A stretch of DNA of 64,000 bases from Stieleria sp. JC731 (GTDB lineage: Bacteria; Planctomycetota; Planctomycetia; Pirellulales; Pirellulaceae). The stretch lies in assembly GCF_020966635.1 (NCBI RefSeq), contig NZ_JAJKFQ010000026.1, positions 349,894 through 413,893 on the forward strand, read 5' to 3'. Below the pieces are notes generated by a model. It did not search any database. It saw only the letters and a list, made by a program, of their open reading frames with translations, and was not told the DNA's origin. Below are positions 1 to 8,871 of the stretch, one piece after another. Position 1 is the first letter of the stretch. Every line of letters begins with the position of its first letter. The position numbers were made by a program, and so were the translations under genes.

Positions 1-24
1 GCAACCACCGCTTCTTGAAGGCAT

Positions 25-66
25 AAAAAAAACGCCGGAGTTCGAATCGCTTCGATGACTCCGGCG
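25..66 (-). terminator. Rho-independent terminator of the TPR gene
   Basis: A perfect 9-bp stem (33-41 pairs with 58-66, CGCCGGAGT/ACTCCGGCG) is followed on the minus strand by a run of T (A-run at 25-32 on the plus strand). It lies about 45 bases past the stop of the TPR gene. Confidence 0.85.
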
Positions 67-109
67 TCCTTTACATACGCAGGTTTGTGCCAATTGGCAT
101 GATGAAGTC

Positions 110-1906
110 TTAGGTGTCGATCAAGTCATCGGGAGACAGGATCGGAGTTGCGTTTTCTTTGACTTCTTGCTTCTCTCGCCAAGGCTTTCCGGTCTTGTAC
201 TGATCGAGTTCTTCTTGCAGTTGATCAACCTGTTCGTGATCTTGCTCCTTGCCGGTTTCGACAGCTTTTGTACTCCACTCGATAGCTTTTTCAAATTCAC
301 CATTCTCGGCGTAAGCTGCCGCAAGAGTACTTAAGATGTGTGGCATGGAGCTGTCGGTCAGTTCGACGGCTTTGGTCGCAAGTTCAACGGCTTTAGCACC
401 ATTGCGGATGCTGTCTTCAGGGCTGGTTGCTAAGACCCACGCATAGTTATTGAGGATCCCTGGCAGCTCACGTGATTCCTTGCTGTCGCCCAAAATATCG
501 ATAGCGGTTTCGTAATCATCGATTGCCTTCTGATGCATTCCAGTATTCAGATAGGCGTCTGCACGTGTACGAAGTGCACCAATATTGTCGGGATCGCGTT
601 CCAAGATCGCCGTCATCAGGTCGGCCGCCTGACGTGGTCGATCGTCTTGGATGTAAAGGCCAGCAAGTTGAAGTTGCCATGCGGTGTTTTCGGGATTTCG
701 TTCGATCAATGTCTTCAGTTCATTGATCGCGTCACTCATACGTCCCTCTTCCATCGCGATCATGCAGCGAACGGCGATTGCCTGTTCGATCAAGGCGACT
801 CGCGGATCGATACGCTCTGCTGCGCGAAGATCGTCTTTCGCACCCTGTAGGTTCTTGTTACCGATAGCGATTTCGGCGCGTTGTAGCAGCGAAATAGGAT
901 CGCGAGGTTGAATCGCGAGGGCTTTGTTTAGGTCCGCAAGTGCTTCGTCTTCTTTCGACTGCATGCGGTACAAGATGGCTCGCATGCGATAGAGTGCTTC
1001 GGAAGGGTTCGCTTCCAAAGCCTGGGTCAGCAATTTCAGCGCTTCATCAAGGCGATTCAATTCTGCAAGCTTTTGGACGACCGGTTCGACAAGCCGATTG
1101 TTCGGATCTTGCGCCATCACGCGTTCCATATCCTCAATCGCCCCCGCAACGTCTTCGTCCTGCAGCTTCAATGCAGCACGTGCTTGTAGCGCTTCCAAAT
1201 TTTTGGGGTCGTCGTTGATTGCGGAATTGAGATCTTCCAATCGTTTTTCTTCGTTGCCTGGACCCCAATTGAGCGCCCTGAGGACATAAGCAGCGGAACG
1301 CTCGACGGGACGATCTTTCAAGATTTCGATCGCGCGAGTTGTCGACTCGGTCACAGCTTTTTTGTCACCGCCGGGAAGCAAGTTCAATTGAGCGATTAGC
1401 AGGTGGGCGTCGACCAGTTCCGGTTCGTTTTCGAGCGCCTCTTGCAGTGTTCGTAGCGCTTCGTCACGAAGCTGAATGATTTGAGTCCGCTGCTGAGCTG
1501 AACGCATCGCAACAAGCATCTGCTGAGCTTTCTTCAGCAATACTGAACCGAGCATCTTCTTCGCAAAAGAAGCATTCTCGCCCGTGAGGCCTTTTTTCAT
1601 GGCCGACTGCAGTAGCAGTTCTACGCGCCGGAGTTCCGCCGGTTGCTTTGCATCGATCCCCAGGATCGCAGCTTCGTCCAGATCGTCTTGCCCGGCATCC
1701 GGCGTCGCTGCCTCGGTTGCGTTCTCGGAATCGCCTTCCGCAGAGTTGGCTGATTCACTGCCGGCTGCGGCAGCCGCAGTGTCGTCGGCGACTTCCTGCG
1801 CAGAAGCGGTTATCGGCGAAAGACTGGCAATCAGCAGGCTAGTGGTCAAAACGCTGGCCGAAATCGGCACGACCAACTGAGGGGCATTTTTTAGAAGTCG
1901 AAGCAT
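110..1906 (-). CDS. Secreted TPR-repeat protein
   Basis: 598 residues with an ATG start. Residues 1-36 form a signal peptide (hydrophobic core about 12-32, cleavage near ASA-QE). An acidic Ala/Glu/Ser-rich linker runs to about residue 85. From about 95 to 560 the chain is a string of tetratricopeptide repeats, with recurring patterns such as EALEANPSEALYRMRAILY and KALAIQPRDPISLLQRAEI. TPRs are protein-protein scaffolds; a periplasmic or envelope scaffolding role is inference and no partner can be named. It is transcribed alone, with a strong hairpin terminator behind it. Confident as a TPR protein, specific function unknown. Confidence 0.9.
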   Translation of the reverse strand: MLRLLKNAPQLVVPISASVLTTSLLIASLSPITASAQEVADDTAAAAAGSESANSAEGDSENATEAATPDAGQDDLDEAAILGIDAKQPAELRRVELLLQSAMKKGLTGENASFAKKMLGSVLLKKAQQMLVAMRSAQQRTQIIQLRDEALRTLQEALENEPELVDAHLLIAQLNLLPGGDKKAVTESTTRAIEILKDRPVERSAAYVLRALNWGPGNEEKRLEDLNSAINDDPKNLEALQARAALKLQDEDVAGAIEDMERVMAQDPNNRLVEPVVQKLAELNRLDEALKLLTQALEANPSEALYRMRAILYRMQSKEDEALADLNKALAIQPRDPISLLQRAEIAIGNKNLQGAKDDLRAAERIDPRVALIEQAIAVRCMIAMEEGRMSDAINELKTLIERNPENTAWQLQLAGLYIQDDRPRQAADLMTAILERDPDNIGALRTRADAYLNTGMHQKAIDDYETAIDILGDSKESRELPGILNNYAWVLATSPEDSIRNGAKAVELATKAVELTDSSMPHILSTLAAAYAENGEFEKAIEWSTKAVETGKEQDHEQVDQLQEELDQYKTGKPWREKQEVKENATPILSPDDLIDT

Positions 1907-2363
1907 CGGCGCTGGTCTCGTTCAAGGATATTCTCGGAACACCTTCATTATGACGCGCTGGCGAATCGGTGCGTAGACCGGTTTAGCACTTGCCGGGCTC
2001 GTTGCAGCAAAATGCGCAATTGTTGGCCCAATCGTCTGGAAAAGCGGCTGCCCAGCTGGAGGCTATCGCTGCCTCAGAACGTTTCGCAGCTGTATCGCCG
2101 CAGCATCGGCCTGGAAAAGACAAGCTCGCAATGAATCGCAACGACGGGCCCAACGTCAGTTAACGGCGTACAAAAGTCAGCGTTCGCAAGACAGAGCCCA
2201 GGGTGTGATCGATAAACGCGGCTGAGGCAGTTGCTGCTCAGTGAATGTGATTCCGGGTTTGCAATTCCGGATCAGGATCGAGTCCCAAAACACTGACCCG
2301 AACGATACCGACCGGAATGATTCAGTTATAGATACTGGTGATGAGGCACCCAGATGGTGGCGA
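1907..2363. other. Intergenic gap upstream of the TPR gene
   Basis: 457 bases between the start of the TPR gene and the end of the next minus-strand gene. It must hold the TPR promoter. I see no convincing ORF, repeat or RNA in it. Confidence 0.5.
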
Positions 2364-2858
2364 TTATTGAGCCGTCTCGGCTTCGACCGACTCTTCTTTG
2401 TGCTCTGTCGCTTGGTATCGTTCTAATAGCGATTCGAGTTCTTCGCAGCGTTTCTTTAACGCCATGTGAGTCTCATAGAAGCGATTGAAGTCCGCCGCAG
2501 TTTCGTGCCAAAAGTCGCCTGGACGAAAACGCAGTGTACTGGCGGTACCACCATCAGCCAGTTCGCTGAGGATGCCGCGCAGTCGCAACATGGGGCCTGC
2601 GAAACGATGACTTAGCTTGACCACATCCCACGCGTAGACAGGCATGAGGACGAATAGCAATGCCAACAGCGGCGCCTGTGCCGCGTAAGATTTCGAAATC
2701 GCTTCGGAGATAGAAACTGTTTCAGTTGCGTACATCATCTGGACCAACACGCCGATCGACATCAGTGCGAGGACGGCGAGACACCAGTGCATCAGCATTC
2801 GGCGGATGATGGCGAGCTGAACAGGTGGGTCGACTAGAAATCGGCGGCGATTTGGCAT
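2364..2858 (-). CDS. Small HAMP-like two-helix membrane protein
   Basis: 164 residues from the chosen ATG at 2858; the frame stays open to 3002, but the extra 48 residues are basic, unlike a membrane-protein leader, and precede a natural MPNRRRFLVDPPVQL start. Two membrane helices are visible at about 21-43 and 62-81. They are followed by a HAMP-like stretch (LSHRFAGPMLRLRGIL, 82-97) and a short coiled coil rich in Glu/Leu at about 130-150. There is no kinase or methyl-accepting domain. Short proteins of this plan are frequent in planctomycetes and are sometimes annotated as chemotaxis-receptor-like; signal relay is inference. Confidence 0.75.
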   Translation of the reverse strand: MPNRRRFLVDPPVQLAIIRRMLMHWCLAVLALMSIGVLVQMMYATETVSISEAISKSYAAQAPLLALLFVLMPVYAWDVVKLSHRFAGPMLRLRGILSELADGGTASTLRFRPGDFWHETAADFNRFYETHMALKKRCEELESLLERYQATEHKEESVEAETAQ

Positions 2859-3162
2859 GATTTGATCAGTTTGACGAGCCTGAGACGCTTGATGTATCAA
2901 CGATTGCCGCACAAGTCGGCGTGAAACGGTAGCTTTCAAGCGGATGTAGTGCCAAGCAATTCGAGGTTCATTCTTCACCCAACTGAGCCCGTAAGGCAGC
3001 AAACAATCGTCAAAGTCGCACTAAGCAGCATGACCGTGTTGTTTTTTCCGGTGACAACGCCTTTCCGCCCCCCACCGATTTGACCAGAAGCGACTGAAAT
3101 GCCGATTTTACCGATCAGCGGCATCAGCCAGCCGAACGAGCCATTGCTTCAAGAGACGTGAA
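2859..3162. other. Divergent intergenic region
   Basis: About 304 bases between two divergent genes, so it should contain promoters for both. The upstream open frame of the minus-strand gene covers part of it but does not look coding. No clear motif was found. Confidence 0.4.
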
Positions 3163-4329
3163 ATGGACGCACGCCACAATTCAATGAAACTTCCAAGCCC
3201 AATGCACCCACTCCGGCGCGGTGATGTCGGACGTCTGGCAAAGCTCTTATTTGTCGGCTTTGTTTGCGTTTCAGGAAGTAGCGTCGTTGCGGACACGCCG
3301 GAAACGATTCAGCGAGTCGGACGGTTGATCGGAGTCGGCTGGGGCGACGGTTACCACACATGTCGTGACGGGGGATGCCGCCCTGGTGCTGACCTTCCAC
3401 CGGCCTCATTCAACGCCCAATTCAATACGCCGCCGGCATGCCAGGCATCTAACCAGATTTATCCGTCGGGTACAGCGTTACCGAAGAAAGCAAATGTCTG
3501 CCAGGATTGCGATGATTGTTCGAGGGGCCAGTGTTCGAGGGGCCTGTGCAGGCCAGCGCCTCCCATGCCCTATAACGCTCGAACCCAGGTGGTCATGCCA
3601 CCACCGTCGATCTTCGCCAACCTAAATGCTGGCGGCCAGCCAAGTGTGCAGCATCGTGCGTCAACGCATTATCACTACAGGCCATCGACAACGCACCAAA
3701 CAGTGACAACTCACCAGTCACAGATGCCGGTTCCCCCGCCGGTGATGCAGTTGCCACAATCGGGGCACCCGGTTCACTCGGGTTCAACTGCGATTCAGTC
3801 CGCTCCACCTCAACAAAGTGCTGGACCGAAGCCGGGTGTGGAGCCTGAACCACACTTCGATGATCAGCCACTGATCTCGCCAAGTGATCTTGATACGCCA
3901 GAGACTTTGCCACCTACTCCAGGATCGCGAGTGCTGGAGTCGCCGCCCGAACGCGCCATCGAAAATCTTCCTGCTCCAAGTCAGCGAGAGGAAATTTTAT
4001 TGGACGACAAAGCTTGGTTCGAAGACGTGCTAAATACGGATGAAGAAACGCTAGAGGGAGCCGAGGAACGTTCGTTGCTTCAACCGAATGAAGACAGTGT
4101 TTATCAACACGATCCTGGGAACCAGCAAATTGGCGTCCAAGTCAATCCGTACTTCGGCAACCGAGCACGGCATCAACAGGGTGTGAACCACTCGCTTGGG
4201 AAATCGGTCCTGCAAAATGCGACGCTCGAAGCTTCAAATACTGGTCATCCCGAACGCCTTCGTCCGACCCGCCTGGCGCATCGGCCGAAGTCTACCGATG
4301 ACTGGAATCCGATCCGACAGCCGCAATAG
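3163..4329 (+). CDS. Secreted Cys- and Pro-rich protein of unknown function
   Basis: 388 residues. A signal peptide ends near residue 43 (hydrophobic LLFVGFVCVSGSSVVA, then DTPET); the start could also be the Met at residue 8. After the signal comes GVGWGDGYH (57-65) and then two cysteine patches, one at about 67-72 and one with six cysteines in roughly 17 residues around CQDCDDCSRGQCSRGLC. The rest is Pro/Gln/His-rich and of low complexity, ending in a basic tail. I do not recognise the family. The clustered cysteines suggest disulfides or metal binding outside the cytoplasm, which is inference. Confidence 0.7.
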   Translation: MDARHNSMKLPSPMHPLRRGDVGRLAKLLFVGFVCVSGSSVVADTPETIQRVGRLIGVGWGDGYHTCRDGGCRPGADLPPASFNAQFNTPPACQASNQIYPSGTALPKKANVCQDCDDCSRGQCSRGLCRPAPPMPYNARTQVVMPPPSIFANLNAGGQPSVQHRASTHYHYRPSTTHQTVTTHQSQMPVPPPVMQLPQSGHPVHSGSTAIQSAPPQQSAGPKPGVEPEPHFDDQPLISPSDLDTPETLPPTPGSRVLESPPERAIENLPAPSQREEILLDDKAWFEDVLNTDEETLEGAEERSLLQPNEDSVYQHDPGNQQIGVQVNPYFGNRARHQQGVNHSLGKSVLQNATLEASNTGHPERLRPTRLAHRPKSTDDWNPIRQPQ

Positions 4330-4400
4330 GTCGTGGTTTCCCAGTTCATCCACCAAGGATCAATGAGGTTGGTGGATGATTCCGCTTTGCCGGTTTAGCA

Positions 4401-4606
4401 GTTAGTGCCGGTTGCCCATGCAAGAACCGCCGCTAACGCGGTGCGGCTGATAGGCTTTCGGATCAGCCGAATGGACGTTAGCCCCGGTTGTCCATGCGTG
4501 AACCGCCGCTAACGCGGTGCGGCTCATGGGACTGCAGTTTGATTTTCGGATTAGCCGAATGGGCGTTAGCCCCGGTTGTCCGCACGAGAACCGCCGCTAA
4601 CGCGGC
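4401..4606 (+). repeat. Intergenic repeat array A (three units)
   Basis: Three copies of a unit that carries the core CCGCCGCTAACGCGGTGCGG (4427-4448, 4503-4524, partial at 4591-4607). Each core is preceded by a GTTAG-CCCCGGTTGTCC-type segment, and a GATCAGCCGAATG-type link lies between units. Spacing is 76 and 88 bases. Parts of each unit are self-complementary. The array fills the gap between two convergent genes, and its last copy touches the stop codon of the isomerase gene. A related array in opposite orientation lies at 6891-7094. Confidence 0.85.
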
Positions 4607-5608
4607 TCAGCCTTTGATGTCCGAAAATCCGCGAAGGTCATAGGGAATTCGCACGTAGTCGAGGACGCGGCAAAGTCCTCGAAGGGCAACGCCAAATCCG
4701 TCAGGACCGCTGAATCCGCCGAACTGCCCACCACCTTTGACATGTGGTTCGAGGTCAAGAAAGACTCCGTCGGCACCACGATCGGTCATTCGACGATGAA
4801 GCTCTGGCAGGAAGTCTTTCAGGTCCCGAAGGATCGCTTCGTGACCGCTGTCGCCACAGTCGGCTGGAACAAAGTTCGCCAAGCTGGCTTCATCAACATG
4901 CTCGATGCGTCCGGTTGGTGACGGATCGTGATAGTCTTTGATATGCAACCAGCCCATGCTGGGTTTCATCGCCAAGTACTGCGCGTACGTTTCGTCAGCG
5001 GTGAAGCCTTGAGTGACAATGTTCGCACCGTCAAAGATCGTGAGCATCGCCGGATGGTTCACCTTCTTTGCGATGGCCGCGAGGGTCTCACCTGTTTGCC
5101 CGACCAAATTGGCTTCGACTTCCAGGCCGAAGGTCAGCCCCCGTTTATCACACGCTTCGGCGATCTGGCCTAGTTGGTCTGCGACCTGATCGATGTGCTC
5201 GGTCGGGTCGCTGCCTTTGGGATGATAGAACGAAAAGCCGCGAATCAGTTTGGCACCAAAAGCCTCGGCTCGATCACACGCGGTTTTGACGTCTTCTGCC
5301 AAATACTGTTCGAACGGAATGAACTTATTCGAAGTTCCGTCATCGACGTCGCAGAGTTTTACTTTGCCGATCGGCGAACCAATGCTGCTAACTTTTAGTC
5401 CGTAATCGGACTGCATCTTTTTGACATGCTCGATCTCCGAATCGGAGAGCATCATGACGTTCTTGATGCCTTCACCGGCGTCGATAAACCGAATCGAGTA
5501 GTAGCGTAGTCCGAGTGCCGCGAAAGCGGAAAACTGCTGCACAGCCAATTTTTCGTTGGCGGCTTCATCTGCAAAGCCACTCAACAGGACAGGAATCTGG
5601 TCAGACAT
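4607..5608 (-). CDS. Sugar phosphate isomerase/epimerase (TIM barrel)
   Basis: 333 residues. It has the AP-endonuclease-2/xylose-isomerase-like TIM-barrel pattern: VLLSGFADEAA at the N terminus, GLEVEANLVGQTGET with likely metal-ligand acids, MLTIFDGANI, and GWLHIKDYHDPSP with a His/Asp pair late in the barrel. The family usually isomerises or epimerises sugars or inositols using a divalent metal; the substrate cannot be read from sequence. It starts 12 bases after the queF stop, so the two are probably co-transcribed, although no functional link to queuosine is known to me. The stop codon abuts the repeat array. Confidence 0.85.
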   Translation of the reverse strand: MSDQIPVLLSGFADEAANEKLAVQQFSAFAALGLRYYSIRFIDAGEGIKNVMMLSDSEIEHVKKMQSDYGLKVSSIGSPIGKVKLCDVDDGTSNKFIPFEQYLAEDVKTACDRAEAFGAKLIRGFSFYHPKGSDPTEHIDQVADQLGQIAEACDKRGLTFGLEVEANLVGQTGETLAAIAKKVNHPAMLTIFDGANIVTQGFTADETYAQYLAMKPSMGWLHIKDYHDPSPTGRIEHVDEASLANFVPADCGDSGHEAILRDLKDFLPELHRRMTDRGADGVFLDLEPHVKGGGQFGGFSGPDGFGVALRGLCRVLDYVRIPYDLRGFSDIKG

Positions 5609-5620
5609 CTTAGGTGGGAA

Positions 5621-5992
5621 TTAGGAGGCTTCGGGGGTGGGGTATTCAACGACGATGTTGCTGTGGAGACCACCGCGAGGGGTCCACTGGCTTTCCACTG
5701 TCGCAGTTTTCGGCTGTACAACGGCGAGAAAGTCGTCCATGATCCGGTTGGTGATGGCCTCGTAAAAGATCCCTTCATTTCGAAAGGCTTGGAGGTACAT
5801 TTTTAGGCTTTTCAGCTCCACACAGACCTTGTCCGGAACGTAGGTGAAAATAATCTTGCCGTAGTCCGGTTGGCCGGTTTTCGGGCACACCGACGTGAAT
5901 TCGGGGCAGTGGTGGACGATTTTAAAATCACGCGATTGGCTGGGGTTCTCGAACACCTCCAGGATTTCGCGAAAATTCTTTGACTCACTCAA
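5621..5992 (-). CDS. queF: NADPH-dependent preQ0 reductase QueF
   Basis: 123 residues, the short single-domain form of QueF. The family reduces the nitrile of 7-cyano-7-deazaguanine (preQ0) to preQ1 in queuosine synthesis, in the cytoplasm. Visible markers are the catalytic Cys36 in FTSVCPKTGQPDYG, Asp43, and the family motif ELKSLKMYLQAFR (59-71). The start is TTG at 5992 with a GGAG about 10 bases upstream; no in-frame ATG fits. It diverges from queE with only about 15 bases between the longest frames, which suggests shared control. QueC and QueD are not in the window. Confidence 0.92.
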   Translation of the reverse strand: MSESKNFREILEVFENPSQSRDFKIVHHCPEFTSVCPKTGQPDYGKIIFTYVPDKVCVELKSLKMYLQAFRNEGIFYEAITNRIMDDFLAVVQPKTATVESQWTPRGGLHSNIVVEYPTPEAS

Positions 5993-6007
5993 CGATCAAG
6001 ATCTCCA

Positions 6008-6865
6008 TTGGGTAAAACACAAGTGTCGCACGCCCCGGCTAACTCGACCAGGGGACGCCCAACTGGCGATGTCGATCCAAACGAGCACTCGACTGGATCG
6101 GTCTCAACCGGTCGGCAAAACCAACGTGCGCCACGGCTAAATGAGCAGAATCCGCTCGAAGACAACACGACGAAATCGTTGTTCGTCAGCGAGACTTTTT
6201 TTAGCCGTCAAGGGGAAGGAAAGCTTACCGGAACGCCAAGTTTTTTCATCCGCACCAGTGGGTGTAATCTTCGTTGCTGGTTCTGTGATACCCCCTATGC
6301 GTCTTGGAGCCCCAGCGGAGAAACGCAGTCCATCGGACAGATCCTCGAAGCGGCACATGCGAGTGGTGCCAAGCACGTCGTCTTGACTGGCGGGGAGCCT
6401 CTGCTGCCGTCGGCCATCGGAGACCTTTGCGATGCGCTGCAGCAGAGTGGATTTCACTTGACAATCGAAACCGCAGGAACCATCGATAAGCCGATCCGTT
6501 GCGACCTGCTTTCGTTAAGTCCTAAGCTGGCCAGCAGCACTCCGAATCCGGTCGATCATCCGCGTTGGAGCCAGTTGCACGAATCACGACGAATGCCGAT
6601 CGGCGTCATGAAACGTTTGATTGAGGCGGCGAAAGACTATCAGCTGAAGTTCGTCGTCGCTTCGGCAGAACAGTTTGACGAAGTCGAAACGATCGTGTCG
6701 CAATTGTGCTCTCGTCCAAACCATGTCTACATCATGCCGCAAGGCGTAACGACAAAGGAAATGGACGACGCGCTCGAGTGGCTCAAACCGATCGCCGAAT
6801 CGCATGGCTACGTTTATTGCGATCGCATGCAGATTCGATGGTTCGGAAACCGACGCGGCACCTAA
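6008..6865 (+). CDS. queE: 7-carboxy-7-deazaguanine synthase QueE (radical SAM)
   Basis: Radical SAM enzyme that ring-contracts 6-carboxy-tetrahydropterin to 7-carboxy-7-deazaguanine, two steps before QueF. The [4Fe-4S] motif CNLRCWFC (CxxxCxxC) is at residues 86-93, preceded by SETFFSRQGEG and FIRTSG, with the TGGEPLL motif further on. There is no ATG start: candidates are TTG 6008, GTG 6023 or TTG 6179. The last sits directly before the conserved core (LFVSETFF); the 57 residues ahead of it are polar and low in complexity, so the true protein is probably about 228 residues. Array B lies just downstream. Confidence 0.92.
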   Translation: MGKTQVSHAPANSTRGRPTGDVDPNEHSTGSVSTGRQNQRAPRLNEQNPLEDNTTKSLFVSETFFSRQGEGKLTGTPSFFIRTSGCNLRCWFCDTPYASWSPSGETQSIGQILEAAHASGAKHVVLTGGEPLLPSAIGDLCDALQQSGFHLTIETAGTIDKPIRCDLLSLSPKLASSTPNPVDHPRWSQLHESRRMPIGVMKRLIEAAKDYQLKFVVASAEQFDEVETIVSQLCSRPNHVYIMPQGVTTKEMDDALEWLKPIAESHGYVYCDRMQIRWFGNRRGT

Positions 6866-6890
6866 TGCAATGAAGGGTCGGAACACTATC

Positions 6891-7094
6891 AGCCGCACCG
6901 CACGAGCGGCAGTTCTTTTACAGTCAACCGGGGCTAACGCCCATTCGGCTGATCCAAAACCCTATGAGCCGCACCGCGTTAGCGGCGGTTCCCACGGGAA
7001 CAACCGAGGCTAACGCCCAATCGGCTGATCTCAAAACCCTATCAGCCGAACCGCGTTAGCGGCGGTTCTCGCATGGACAACCGGGGCTAACGCC
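6891..7094 (-). repeat. Intergenic repeat array B (three units, inverted relative to array A)
   Basis: Three copies of AGCCGCACCGCGTTAGCGGC-type cores (6891-6914 diverged, 6967-6990, 7044-7067) spaced 76-77 bases. They alternate with CAACCGGGGCTAACGCCCA-type and TCGGCTGATC-type segments. The unit is the reverse complement of the one at 4401-4606. It again occupies a gap between convergent genes. Confidence 0.85.
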
Positions 7095-7144
7095 TCATCC
7101 GAAAATCAAGCTGAACCAAATCACTGGGCGGCTGTTTGGTCTGT

Positions 7145-8848
7145 CTATAGTCCAGATAGCTGAATCGTTTGGACCTCGGTGAATTTTCCGATTTCCATAT
7201 TTGCCCCGCCGATCATCAACATCTGGTCCTTTGCGATTGGGATCATGCGGTGAAAAAATCGAGCCGGATCGGTCGTCGTCAGCGTTTCCCAGGCGTCGCC
7301 ATCAGCACTGAGCATGTGCAGCCCACCATCCATTGATGTGACGAAAAGATGGCCCGAGCAAGCGAAAGAAGAACTGCCAAAGCCTGACATTCCGCCGCCG
7401 GGGATCGACGGCCCTTCGGACCACTTGTCGTTTGCAGCGTCATACACGGAGACTTCTGTGGTTGGTCCGCGTTCTGAACGCATGCCGCCAACCGCATAGA
7501 TCTTTCCATCGAACGCAGCAACGCTGAGGGCACGACGCTGAAATGGCGGTTGTTGAAGTGCTTGCCACTGAGCATTCGAGTCGGACAGGTCCAAACTGTA
7601 TGCCGACTGGTGCCACTGTTGGCCTTCTTCGGTGCCGTCAAGTTTCCATCCGCCGATGACATAGACCTTGTCTCCCATTACGGCGGCATCAAACGAAGAC
7701 CGTGGCTCGGGAAGAGCCGGCAGATCGGACCATTTGCCCGAAGCCGGATCAAACTTGGCAACGCTGGTTTGCGAGACAAGCTTGTGCTCGTCTCCGGTTT
7801 TGTTCATTGCGGTGAAACCGCCGATTCGAATCAACGAGTCTTTGTAAGGAACCAACGCGAGGCCCTGCAAACGTGGACCGGAAGCAAGTTTGGTCCACTG
7901 AGCATCGTTGTCGGTTAGATCCAAGCTCCAGAGGCGATCGGATTGTTCATCGATCGAGTAAGAGTGGGCTTCTCCGGTGTGACCGCCGTAGACATAGATT
8001 TTGCCATCGCAATAGGCCGCTCCAAAACTGGTCAACTCTTCTGGCAAGTCAGCAAGCCCTGAAGACTTCAATTCCGCTTTCACGGAAGACTCTTCGGTAG
8101 GACGATCCATGACGCGTTCGGTTTTGGGGCCGGCGTCGGTGCCTTCGAAATAGAATGTCGATGTCAGATAGTCGGCAGTGCTTTGGTAACTCTCGCCATC
8201 GAGTTCACCTTCGATGTTTTTTGTGGTCACACCGACCAACACCGCATTGAGACCTTGTGTCATCTTATCGGCGCTGAACTTTACCTGGCCCTTGCCATCG
8301 GTATCCGCAGTCGCCTTCACTTCGCCGTGGGCGCCATAAAGGCTTACTTTTGTGTTTTCCAGTGGCTTACCATCTGCAAGCACCGTGACTGAAATTGAAT
8401 CAGCAGTTTCACCACGAATCACCGTTTGCAACTTAGCGTCGTCGCGAACTACGGTCGGCCAGTCTGCAGGACTTGATTGCGGTAGATGTTCGACGTGATA
8501 GGTTAGCTTCATGCCATGATAAAGTCCGTAGGTTGCCGTCCCGAAATACTCGTCGGCCTTTCCAATCGCTTTATCGCTTTTCAAACCGTGCAGGTCATCT
8601 GTCTCAACCGTCGACATCGCGATTGGTGACGACGAACTGCTTTTTCGGATCGCGATCTTTGCAATTCGCTCGGGCAGATGGTACGTGCGGTCCTCGGTTG
8701 ATTCGCCAAACCAAAAGATCACCTCGCCTTCGGGAGTCGAACCGAGCCACGCCATATGAGCATCGGCGGCGCGGCCGATCAGCAACGCGACGGTCAGAGC
8801 CATCAGCGAAGTCAGGCCGTATCGCGAGGAAAAACAACGTCGAATCAT
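7145..8848 (-). CDS. Exported DUF4198-like/Kelch-repeat fusion protein
   Basis: 567 residues. The signal peptide ends at ADA30 and is followed by HMAWLGS. Residues about 31-260 resemble the DUF4198 type of exported proteins seen near metal-uptake genes: an early His after cleavage, then an Ig-like segment (VTVLADGKPLENTKVSLYG). Residues about 265-560 are Kelch repeats, e.g. FGAAYCDGKIYVYGGHTG, AAVMGDKVYVIGGWKL, AAFDGKIYAVGGMRS, predicting a beta-propeller. It is the last gene of a four-gene minus-strand set beginning near a Fur-box-like site; a role in iron or metal handling at the envelope is inference. Confidence 0.8.
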   Translation of the reverse strand: MIRRCFSSRYGLTSLMALTVALLIGRAADAHMAWLGSTPEGEVIFWFGESTEDRTYHLPERIAKIAIRKSSSSSPIAMSTVETDDLHGLKSDKAIGKADEYFGTATYGLYHGMKLTYHVEHLPQSSPADWPTVVRDDAKLQTVIRGETADSISVTVLADGKPLENTKVSLYGAHGEVKATADTDGKGQVKFSADKMTQGLNAVLVGVTTKNIEGELDGESYQSTADYLTSTFYFEGTDAGPKTERVMDRPTEESSVKAELKSSGLADLPEELTSFGAAYCDGKIYVYGGHTGEAHSYSIDEQSDRLWSLDLTDNDAQWTKLASGPRLQGLALVPYKDSLIRIGGFTAMNKTGDEHKLVSQTSVAKFDPASGKWSDLPALPEPRSSFDAAVMGDKVYVIGGWKLDGTEEGQQWHQSAYSLDLSDSNAQWQALQQPPFQRRALSVAAFDGKIYAVGGMRSERGPTTEVSVYDAANDKWSEGPSIPGGGMSGFGSSSFACSGHLFVTSMDGGLHMLSADGDAWETLTTTDPARFFHRMIPIAKDQMLMIGGANMEIGKFTEVQTIQLSGL

Positions 8849-8871
8849 GTCACTACCAGTTTCTTAAGGCT

